DNA of 8,707 bases from Desulfurococcales archaeon (lineage in GTDB: Archaea > Thermoproteota > Thermoprotei_A > Sulfolobales > Desulfurococcaceae), in assembly GCA_027064845.1 (NCBI GenBank), contig JAMOPC010000390.1, positions 1-8,707 on the forward strand, given 5' to 3'. The notes beneath the pieces were generated by a model, which saw only the letters and a program-made list of their open reading frames with translations, did not search any database and was not told the DNA's origin. A program made the position numbers and the translations under genes. Shown here one piece after another: positions 1 through 6,159 of the stretch. Numbering within the stretch: position 1 is the first letter of the stretch; the number at the start of each line of letters is the position of its first letter.

Positions 1-1323
1 ATGTGTTCTAAACTTTATCCCATCAAGCGTTATTTCCTTAACGCCTATTTTCTTCATTCTATTAATTGCTTCAATAATCTCTGCCTCAGAGACTCCTCTG
101 CATTGACAAATTATTCTTCCATAAGACAGATTTTTGGCTATGAGCTTGTTTCTATCCTCTATTCCGAGATCCTTTATTCTCACGATACCTTTTCTATACC
201 GCTTCCATTTATTCTTGGGCCTTAGATCGATATGCTTATGGATAAGCTCTACGACATACTTGCCTATTGCCGGAGCAGCTGTTAAGCCGGGTGAACGTAT
301 TCCTGCAACATCTATGAAGCCCCATGGGTCTTCATGGAATCTTATAATAAACGAGCCTGTTGAAGGTTCTGGTCTAAGACCAGCAAAGGTTTTGATCAAG
401 AGGTTTCTTGGTGGCAGTCTTGGTAATAGTTTTTCAGCGTTTCTGAGCAGGTAATTTATTCCTTCTCTCGTTGTTCTCAACTCGTTCTTCTTGCCGCGTG
501 GGAGATCTTCTGCAGTAGGACCAATTAGTAATGTATCATCTGTTGTCTTTAAGACATATACTCCTTTTGTCTTAGGAGTAGGTGTTGTATGAATTATTTT
601 CTCTGGTTTAGGCTCAGCTGTTGAGTCATACAATATATATTGCCCACGCCTCGGAAAAATATAGTAGTCATTGATTCCAGCCATTCTGGATATTTCATCG
701 GCATAAAGACCTGCAGCATTTATCACTATGTCGAAATCATATTTTTTCCTAGAGGTTACTACCCCGACTACTCTATGATCACGTATTATTATATCAATTA
801 CCTTTTCACCGAGATGAAAATATACATCATTATCAGCACAGTTCTCAGCAATAGCTATTGCTGCTTGGATAGGATCGATACTGCCTGCAGAAGGAGCATA
901 TAAGCACATGATAGCAGAGGGATTAATCTTAGGCTCTATTGATAATAGTGCTTCCTTATCCAGTAGTTTTACTCCGGGAACTTTATTCCTTACAGCTAGC
1001 GATAAATAGTGCTTAAGAACACGGATTTCCTCATCATTAAAAGCAACAATTATCTCTCCAGGCCATCTAGACGGTATGTCTAGCTCACGAACCCATTCAT
1101 ACCATAAATCGTGTCCTTCTAAGCAAAGCCTTGTTCGAAGAGGATGTTTATCCGGGTCTTCTTCGTGACATGGATGAATAATAGAAGTATTAGCCTTAGT
1201 AACGCCCCATCCAACATCAGGGTTTTTATCAATTACATGCACTTCTATGTTCTCGTATCTGCTTAACCACCTAGCAATAGATAATCCAACGATCCCTGCA
1301 CCAATAATTCCTATCTTCATCAT
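1..1323 (-). CDS. GlpA-like FAD-dependent dehydrogenase with C-terminal [2Fe-2S] (BFD) domain, 3' end missing
   Basis: Reading the minus strand from 1323 gives 441 open codons with no stop before the left edge. The N-terminus has a Rossmann FAD-binding motif (GIIGAGIVGLSIA, G8/G10/G13) with an acidic residue, D32, ending the second strand. Later landmarks of the COG0579/GlpA DAO-type family are visible: N45-S47-H50, a GPT near 268-270, FAGLRPEP near 313-320 and VAGIRSPGLTAAPAIG near 339-354. CQC (C406, C408) followed by RGVSEAEI opens a BFD-like [2Fe-2S] domain as in anaerobic glycerol-3-phosphate dehydrogenase; the remaining two cysteines should lie past the edge, with roughly 50-60 residues missing. 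It probably oxidises glycerol-3-phosphate or another 2-hydroxy acid, but the substrate cannot be read from the sequence. The start is one of two adjacent ATGs (1323 or 1320). Relatives in thermophiles often precede an NAD-linked flavoprotein gene, which would lie off the window. Confidence 0.85.
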   Translation of the reverse strand, partial: MMKIGIIGAGIVGLSIARWLSRYENIEVHVIDKNPDVGWGVTKANTSIIHPCHEEDPDKHPLRTRLCLEGHDLWYEWVRELDIPSRWPGEIIVAFNDEEIRVLKHYLSLAVRNKVPGVKLLDKEALLSIEPKINPSAIMCLYAPSAGSIDPIQAAIAIAENCADNDVYFHLGEKVIDIIIRDHRVVGVVTSRKKYDFDIVINAAGLYADEISRMAGINDYYIFPRRGQYILYDSTAEPKPEKIIHTTPTPKTKGVYVLKTTDDTLLIGPTAEDLPRGKKNELRTTREGINYLLRNAEKLLPRLPPRNLLIKTFAGLRPEPSTGSFIIRFHEDPWGFIDVAGIRSPGLTAAPAIGKYVVELIHKHIDLRPKNKWKRYRKGIVRIKDLGIEDRNKLIAKNLSYGRIICQCRGVSEAEIIEAINRMKKIGVKEITLDGIKFRTH

Positions 1324-1370
1324 TCTTCAACCCGTTATATAATGAAGGAGAAGATTTAGTTGGAACATGA

Positions 1371-1379
1371 TTATATTAA
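1371..1379. promoter_or_regulatory. AT-palindromic TATA-like box, possibly bidirectional
   Basis: TTATATTAA reads as TTAATATAA on the other strand, so it resembles an archaeal TATA box in both directions. On the minus strand it predicts a start of transcription near 1349, giving a leader of about 26 nt for the GlpA-like gene. On the plus strand it predicts a start near 1400, just ahead of the GC-rich hairpin. This rests on motif and spacing only. Confidence 0.35.
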
Positions 1380-1411
1380 TGACTATCACTGGGCTAACAA
1401 TAAATGATTGT

Positions 1412-1481
1412 CGGCTCCGCCGCGCAGACCCCTTCATTAAGCCCCCTCGGGGATAATCAGGGGTCTGGAGGAGCGGAGCCG
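1412..1481 (+). ncRNA. GC-rich two-tier hairpin, candidate structured ncRNA
   Basis: About 48 of 70 bases are G or C, against roughly one third in the flanks. Positions 1412-1420 (CGGCTCCGC) pair perfectly with 1473-1481 (9 bp). After an internal loop (1421-1424 CGCG against 1468-1472 GAGGA), positions 1425-1433 (CAGACCCCT) pair perfectly with 1459-1467 (9 bp). The apical part contains a 4-bp CCCC/GGGG mini-hairpin (1442-1445 with 1449-1452). In AT-rich hyperthermophiles, isolated GC-rich islands often mark structural RNA genes. The flanking genes are divergent, so a transcription terminator is not expected here. The strand is uncertain because the structure is nearly symmetric; a TATA-like box at 1371-1379 fits a plus-strand transcript. 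A dispersed palindromic repeat is the main alternative. Confidence 0.45.
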
Positions 1482-1506
1482 CTATATTTTTGAAACTCAT
1501 ATCTAC

Positions 1507-1514
1507 TATATATT
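1507..1514 (+). promoter_or_regulatory. TATA box for the pheS operon
   Basis: TATATATT lies upstream of pheS and predicts transcription start at about 1535-1540. That would make the ATG at 1543 almost leaderless, or give a leader of about 40 nt to the GTG at 1576. A second AT-rich match (TATATTTT, 1552-1559) is less well placed. Motif and spacing are the only evidence. Confidence 0.45.
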
Positions 1515-1575
1515 TGAAGTGTGATTAATAATTGTTTAACAAATGTTTAACTATATTTTCCAACAGGGATTAGCC

Positions 1576-3120
1576 GTGGAGAAAATATACTTACCTACAA
1601 GGCAGTTCAGAATAGTTGGAGTACTTGTTAATGCAAAGTCTATTGTTATTGATGAACTTGCTAAGAAAATAGGTGTTAAGCCAGAAGATATTATGAGGGA
1701 TCTAGCAGAACTAGAATCTCTTGGCTTGTTAAGAGTTGAGAGGAAAATTGTCCAAGAACCCGTAATTACTGAGGAGGGAATCCTTGTTCTACAAAAAGGA
1801 CTTCCCGAAGAACGTATGTATAGAGTTATTCATAGATGTATTGATAAGAAAATAGACGAGTTCATGGAATGTGTTAGCGCAGAAGCAGAAATGGATCCAG
1901 CTCATGTCAGGATCGGGTTACAGCATTTGATAAGAAATAATTGTTTAAGAGTAATTAACGGAATAGTAAGGATCAGAGATGATCATGGATGCTTAAAAGC
2001 ATTAGAAGAAGCAGCTTATATTAAAGCAGCTCTAAAAGAAATTCTTGAAGGAAAACGTGTTAGCGAATCACTCCTCAGTATATTAAAAAGGAGAAAAATG
2101 GTAAAAACAGAGAGGAAGAAACAACTAGTAATAACAGCTTCTCCCAAACTACTAGAATTATTCGAAAAAGGCTTAATTATCGAGAAAGAATTAGCAACAA
2201 TAATTTATCCAAGTATGGCTGAGGAACTAGACAAATATATTATAAAGGAATTCGACTTATCAATACCCCCTCCTAGACCTAGAGCTGCAAGATTAAACGC
2301 TTACATGGAGTTCCTAGACCTAGTAAGAGAAATACTTGTATCAATGGGTTTTGAGGAAGTAAAAGGACCGCATGTTGAGCTCGAATTTTGGAACTTCGAT
2401 GCACTTTTCCAAGCACAAGACCATCCAGCACGTGAAATACATGATACGTTTTTCCTAAAGACCGAATACAGAGGCAGAGTCCCAGAAGAACTTCTTGAAC
2501 GAGCAAAGAGAATACACGAGAAAGGATGGGGTTATAAATGGAATCCTTTAAGAGCACTCAGACCAATACTACGTAGTCAAACAACCGCTGTCTCAGTCAG
2601 AACAATATATGAGAGAGGAGAGGGGGAATACCGTGTATTCAGCCTAGACAGAGTATTCAGACCAGAAACTCTAGATGCTAAGCATGCCATGGAGTTCTAC
2701 CAACTGGACGGAATAATAGTTGGTAAAGAAGTCAATTTCAAACACTTACTCGCATTCTTCAAGGAATTCGCAGCAGCACTTGGAATAAAAGAAGTATGGT
2801 TCAAGCCCGGCTACTTCCCCTTCACCGAGCCAAGTGTTGAAGGGTTCATAAAACACCCTGAGCTTGGATGGATCGAAGTCTTCCCTGGAGGAGTCTTTAG
2901 ACCAGAAGTTATGGAGATCCTAGGAGCACCAGGAGTTAGAGCAATAGCTTGGGGTATAGGTATAGATAGGTTAGCTATGTCGGTACTTGGATTAAATGAT
3001 ATTAGGGACTTGTTCAACAAAGACTTAGACTTCTTGAGAAAAATGCCTTCACCAAAACTACCATATTTCCTAACAAGAACAAGTAGTAAAGATGTTAAGG
3101 TTGTAAAGATACCAAGGTGA
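1576..3120 (+). CDS. pheS: Phenylalanyl-tRNA synthetase alpha subunit (archaeal type)
   Basis: This is the catalytic subunit of class II PheRS, which charges tRNA-Phe in the cytoplasm as an (alpha-beta)2 enzyme. Numbering residues from the upstream in-frame ATG at 1543, the N-terminal ~240 residues hold winged-helix modules (for example IDELAKKIGVKPEDI). Then come the motif 1 region (GFEEVKGP, 269-276), QDHPARE (292-298), LRSQTTAVSVR (343-353), the motif 2 region (RVFRPETLDAKH through EFYQLDG, 370-390), KPGYFPFTEPSVEG (421-434) and motif 3 GIGIDRLAM (471-479). The last ~25 residues form a short tail past the usual end. I prefer GTG 1576, giving 514 residues starting MEKIYLPTRQ, because AGGGAT at 1565-1570 sits 5 nt upstream; ATG 1543 (525 residues) is possible if translation is leaderless. 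The beta-subunit gene pheT is not in the window. It is the first gene of a packed five-gene run, 4 nt before the next gene. Confidence 0.95.
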   Translation: MEKIYLPTRQFRIVGVLVNAKSIVIDELAKKIGVKPEDIMRDLAELESLGLLRVERKIVQEPVITEEGILVLQKGLPEERMYRVIHRCIDKKIDEFMECVSAEAEMDPAHVRIGLQHLIRNNCLRVINGIVRIRDDHGCLKALEEAAYIKAALKEILEGKRVSESLLSILKRRKMVKTERKKQLVITASPKLLELFEKGLIIEKELATIIYPSMAEELDKYIIKEFDLSIPPPRPRAARLNAYMEFLDLVREILVSMGFEEVKGPHVELEFWNFDALFQAQDHPAREIHDTFFLKTEYRGRVPEELLERAKRIHEKGWGYKWNPLRALRPILRSQTTAVSVRTIYERGEGEYRVFSLDRVFRPETLDAKHAMEFYQLDGIIVGKEVNFKHLLAFFKEFAAALGIKEVWFKPGYFPFTEPSVEGFIKHPELGWIEVFPGGVFRPEVMEILGAPGVRAIAWGIGIDRLAMSVLGLNDIRDLFNKDLDFLRKMPSPKLPYFLTRTSSKDVKVVKIPR

Positions 3121-3124
3121 TCGC

Positions 3125-3784
3125 GTGCCTTTTACATATGTATTAGACACAAGTGCTATAACTGATCCAAGGCTCAGAAGAGTTTTCGGAGTAGAAACCC
3201 TAGACGGTGTAGTTAGAGAATATGCTCGACTACTTATACGTTCACACATAGTTTTAGGAGCAGAATTCTATACAACACCTAATACTGCATTAGAGCTTAG
3301 AAGCTTCTTGGAGAGAAATAATGTTAGTAATGAAGCAATAGAGATGCTGATGGGAGCAATAACTATTAGGTCACCAGATCTCTATACTACAAGAATACCA
3401 GCAGTAGTAATGAGCGACTGGATCCACGACATGTTGATAAGGATAACGAAGGGACTAAGAGTAGCAGAAGATAGTGTTAGAAGAGCAGCTCGTAAAGGAT
3501 ATGATAGAGGAATCCAGAGAGACAAAAAAGGCCTTGATACAATAATAGCGGAGACCATACACGAGCTACGAGAGAAATACAGAGAAGCAACCAGGAAAGG
3601 AGTAATAGATACAAGAGTAGACTTCGACCTTGTAATCCTAGCACACGAGATAAATGCAGAACTAGTGACAAATGATACTGGGATCATGAAGCTATGTGAC
3701 CAAATAGGAGTCAAATACATAGAGCCCCCGAGATTTATAAACAAACTAACACTTCTCCTAAGAGAAAGAACCGGAAGGGCATAA
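3125..3784 (+). CDS. HARP-type PIN nuclease (RNA ligase partner family, protein-only RNase P homolog)
   Basis: The 219-residue product fits the UPF0278/'RNA ligase partner' family, the archaeal counterparts of Aquifex protein-only RNase P (HARP), which cleaves 5' leaders from pre-tRNA. PIN landmarks are present: YVLDTSAITDP with D8 on the first strand, E57 in a conserved helix, RVDFDLVILAHE with D166/D168, and ELVTNDTGI with D184; D192 follows. Between about 105 and 160 lies a highly charged helical insertion (RRAARKGYDRG, HELREKYREATRKG), matching the helical arm HARP uses for tRNA binding and assembly. The start is GTG 3125, with AGGTGAT (3115-3121) overlapping the pheS stop codon and ending 3 nt upstream. 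No RNA ligase gene is adjacent. In archaea tested for this family, it was not the main RNase P, so the physiological substrate here is open. Confidence 0.85.
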   Translation: MPFTYVLDTSAITDPRLRRVFGVETLDGVVREYARLLIRSHIVLGAEFYTTPNTALELRSFLERNNVSNEAIEMLMGAITIRSPDLYTTRIPAVVMSDWIHDMLIRITKGLRVAEDSVRRAARKGYDRGIQRDKKGLDTIIAETIHELREKYREATRKGVIDTRVDFDLVILAHEINAELVTNDTGIMKLCDQIGVKYIEPPRFINKLTLLLRERTGRA

Positions 3785-3786
3785 TA

Positions 3787-5025
3787 TTGGAAACAATTCC
3801 TCCACCGAATCAGCTCGAATTTTTCCTAATAATGGTTTTGAACTATATAGTTAAAGCGCATGTTAGCTATGATAAAGCTTTTAAAACAATTGTTAAAAGA
3901 TACAACTTACCCAAATGGTCTCTTAGAATATTTTACAAGATAGGATACTATACAGTAAACTATTATTATACCCTCAGATGGCTAGCAGCAAAGAATGGTT
4001 ACGGCGTAAAACCAGCTGGTATAGTAGCGTATTTCTCGAGAATAGGTTTCAGTATAAGACGAGCTCAAGCAATTATTAGGGAGGAGACAAAACAATTATC
4101 AACATCTATGAGGCTTAGCCTGATATATAGCTATCCTGAATTCATAGTGAAAGACCTTTTAAAACACATGCCTCCACGAGAAGTTGAAAAAATACTGATG
4201 AAACTTAACGAGAAGAAGAGATGGTTAAGAATAAACTTGTTGAAGACAAGTATTGAGGAAGCACATGCCTGTCTCGAAGAAGAAAATATTTTGTTCAAAC
4301 CCATAGATTATCCGGAATATATGTTATTCGTTGAACACCCTAAATGGGAACCTATTGGGAGAACAAAATGTGTTAGCAAAGGACTAATTGTTCCTCAAGA
4401 CATTGCTAGCGCCTATGTCGTAGAGGCTATTAGACCAGAGAAAAGCCTCTTAGATGCGTGTAGTGCACCAGGTCTCAAGCTTAGTCTAGCATACATGCTT
4501 AATGATAAATTATCAAGTATAGCGGTAGATGCTTCAAGCAAGAGAATACTAATAGAGCAAAAACTATTAGATAGACTAGGTGTTCCAACACAACGCGTGT
4601 TATTAATAAATTCTGATTCTAGCAGTATAAGTTTCAACAAGGTATTTGATTACGCGATTGTTGACGCACCTTGTAGTGGATTAGGAGCTGTTTACTCAGA
4701 CCCGGCTGTTAAGATAAATACTAGTAGGAGAAGCAAATTAGAACATTACCACGAAGTACAGTATAAGATTCTTAAAAACACTCTCAAATACGCTGAAAAA
4801 GTTGTTTATTCAACATGTAGTATACATCCAATGGAGGGAGAAGAAGTAATAAAGAGAATAATAGAGGAAAACCTAGCGGAACCCGTTAAGATAAACTTGC
4901 CTAAGCTTGCCACAGGTTATAGAGGATATAGTTTCTCTAAAAAAGTATACCGGACACAACCACATGTAATAAATGGTCAAGGCTTCTTTATAGCCATATT
5001 AGAAAGTAAAGTGGTGAATATGTAA
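3787..5025 (+). CDS. RsmB/NSUN-family RNA 5-methylcytosine methyltransferase
   Basis: The protein uses S-adenosylmethionine to methylate C5 of cytosine in tRNA or rRNA. The first ~110 residues are helical and resemble the NusB-like N-terminal region of RsmB-type enzymes. The catalytic half has PQDIASAY (203-210), motif I DACSAPGLK (223-231), acidic D248 (VDAS), motif IV DAPCSGLG (293-300) with C296, and motif VI YSTCSIHPMEG (341-351) with C344; these two cysteines are the catalytic pair of the family. The C-terminus ends with the usual HVINGQGFFIAILES. The start is TTG 3787, two bases after the nuclease stop, with a weak purine stretch (GAAGGG) upstream; the next in-frame ATG is 3832 and would remove 15 residues. 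Close packing with pheS and the nuclease favours a tRNA substrate, but the target base cannot be assigned. Confidence 0.9.
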   Translation: METIPPPNQLEFFLIMVLNYIVKAHVSYDKAFKTIVKRYNLPKWSLRIFYKIGYYTVNYYYTLRWLAAKNGYGVKPAGIVAYFSRIGFSIRRAQAIIREETKQLSTSMRLSLIYSYPEFIVKDLLKHMPPREVEKILMKLNEKKRWLRINLLKTSIEEAHACLEEENILFKPIDYPEYMLFVEHPKWEPIGRTKCVSKGLIVPQDIASAYVVEAIRPEKSLLDACSAPGLKLSLAYMLNDKLSSIAVDASSKRILIEQKLLDRLGVPTQRVLLINSDSSSISFNKVFDYAIVDAPCSGLGAVYSDPAVKINTSRRSKLEHYHEVQYKILKNTLKYAEKVVYSTCSIHPMEGEEVIKRIIEENLAEPVKINLPKLATGYRGYSFSKKVYRTQPHVINGQGFFIAILESKVVNM

Positions 5026-6032
5026 TGAAGCTTAGAACCGTTTATGGACCTCACATAAGCAGGTGTTTTGGATTATCTCTCGGAATAGATCCATTGCTTA
5101 TTCCTAAGAAATGCCCATATGACTGCATTTATTGCCCATTATCCGTCAAGACGATTAACAAGACGTATTCTCCAAAAATCATTGTTACTAAAGATAAAAT
5201 ATTATACGACCTAAGATACTTTATTAATAGCAATCGCGATGTTTTCGAAAACATAGAACACATAATAGTCTGGGGTATGGGAGATCCTCTCCTCAATTAC
5301 CATACTCCATTAATAGTTGAAGAGATCAAGAAACTATTAGTAAATGAGAAGAGCTCAGCTAAAATAGTGTTGCGGACAACGGGTTACTTAATAGATGAGA
5401 AATGGGTTTATCCGGTACTTGAAAATACTGATTACATAATAATACCTATAGATGCAGCAGGAGAATATAGGCAAATAATAAACAAGCCCCTTGAAAAACT
5501 TAAACTTAAGCAATTAGTTCAAAAAATTAAGTCAATCCCTAGAGTTCTTCGAAACAAGTTCTTCATAGAGATCAATCTTTTAAGATACGATGGGCTAAGA
5601 AACAGTGACCCTAAGATCCTTGACGAAATATTATCCTATATCTCGATGAGCGGCGTGTCAAAAATACTTTTAAAAACAATTAATAGACCATCATGGAATA
5701 CAAGAATAAAGCCTGTCAAAGGAAGAGTTTTTGAGAAAACGAGAGAGTACTTAGAGAATAATGGATATAAAGTGTTTGCCTGTATTGAGAAGCCCTTGGA
5801 GAAGAAAATAATCATTAAATCAGATCTTGAAGAAGCAATCCTTAATCATTTACTACGTAAGCCTTTAAGTAATGAAGAAATACAGAAGATCTATGGGTTA
5901 AGAGGAATAATTACTGCCGAGAAATTTGTTGAAGCGAATCTTGTTGAAAAGATTAATTGGTTAAACAAGATATATTTTAGAACAAGACATAGCTTAGACT
6001 TGTATAATTACTTGTTAGAAACAGGTGGATGA
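5025..6032 (+). CDS. Radical SAM protein (COG0731-like) with C-terminal winged-helix-like region
   Basis: This 335-residue protein carries the [4Fe-4S]-binding CPYDCIYC motif (C30, C34, C37) that generates the 5'-deoxyadenosyl radical. It is preceded by YGPHISRCFGLSLGID, which corresponds to the FGPVPSRRLGRSLG-type lead-in of COG0731-like enzymes. WGMGDPLLN (83-91) stands in for the GGEP-like SAM-contact motif. From about 262 the sequence becomes a small winged-helix-like module (LEEAILNHLLRKPLSNEEIQ) that may contact nucleic acid or a partner. ATG 5025 overlaps the methyltransferase stop (TAATG) and GTGGTGA (5011-5017) precedes it by 7 nt. COG0731 also contains the wyosine enzyme Taw1, but the extra cysteines of Taw1 are not apparent, so the reaction is unknown. 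An RNA modification role is inferred only from the operon. Confidence 0.85.
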   Translation: MKLRTVYGPHISRCFGLSLGIDPLLIPKKCPYDCIYCPLSVKTINKTYSPKIIVTKDKILYDLRYFINSNRDVFENIEHIIVWGMGDPLLNYHTPLIVEEIKKLLVNEKSSAKIVLRTTGYLIDEKWVYPVLENTDYIIIPIDAAGEYRQIINKPLEKLKLKQLVQKIKSIPRVLRNKFFIEINLLRYDGLRNSDPKILDEILSYISMSGVSKILLKTINRPSWNTRIKPVKGRVFEKTREYLENNGYKVFACIEKPLEKKIIIKSDLEEAILNHLLRKPLSNEEIQKIYGLRGIITAEKFVEANLVEKINWLNKIYFRTRHSLDLYNYLLETGG

Positions 6033-6033
6033 C

Positions 6034-6159
6034 GTGGAGAATAGTATAGAGGCAAAGATCGAGGAACTAGAGAAGAGGTTAAATGATCTTGAGAAACGTG
6101 TTGAACGAATAGAGAGAATTATTGATGAGGTCTTTGTTTTCCTGCGTTCTCTTTCCTAG
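6034..6159 (+). CDS. 41-residue coiled-coil microprotein
   Basis: GTG 6034 to TAG 6157-6159 encodes a 41-residue, highly charged peptide. Hydrophobic residues at 5, 9, 12, 16, 19, 23, 26, 30, 33 and 37 follow a perfect 4-3 heptad spacing across about five heptads (core: IEELEKRLNDLEKRVERIER), a clear parallel or antiparallel coiled coil. AGGTGG at 6023-6028 is well placed 5 nt upstream, and the gene starts one base after the radical SAM stop. An alternative GTG at 6025 would add three residues. There is no signal peptide or membrane segment. It is probably a homo-oligomer or a small partner of another operon product, perhaps the radical SAM protein. Its last ~41 bases are antisense to the frameshifted tail of the opposite gene. 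Confidence 0.7.
   Translation: MENSIEAKIEELEKRLNDLEKRVERIERIIDEVFVFLRSLS

Noticed and set aside
1..903. Plus-strand open frames at 1-225, 134-454 and 640-903
   Set aside because: They lie antisense to the continuous GlpA-like frame, have unlikely compositions and match nothing; the minus-strand frame carries clear family motifs.
1413..1481. tRNA gene suggested by GGCTCCG/CGGAGCC resembling a 7-bp acceptor stem
   Set aside because: There is no T-arm GTTCGA-type loop, D-arm or anticodon arm; the interior forms one long second stem instead.
1412..1481. Intrinsic terminator
   Set aside because: The flanking genes point away from each other, so no coding transcript should end here.
2279..4640. 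Minus-strand open frames inside pheS, the nuclease and the methyltransferase (for example 2279-2557, 2811-3020, 3382-3744, 4413-4640)
   Set aside because: All are fully contained in strongly supported plus-strand genes and show no protein-like motifs.
5025..6032. Taw1 (wyosine synthase) for the radical SAM gene
   Set aside because: Besides CPYDCIYC only C14 lies nearby; the additional N-terminal cysteines that bind the second cluster of Taw1 are not present.
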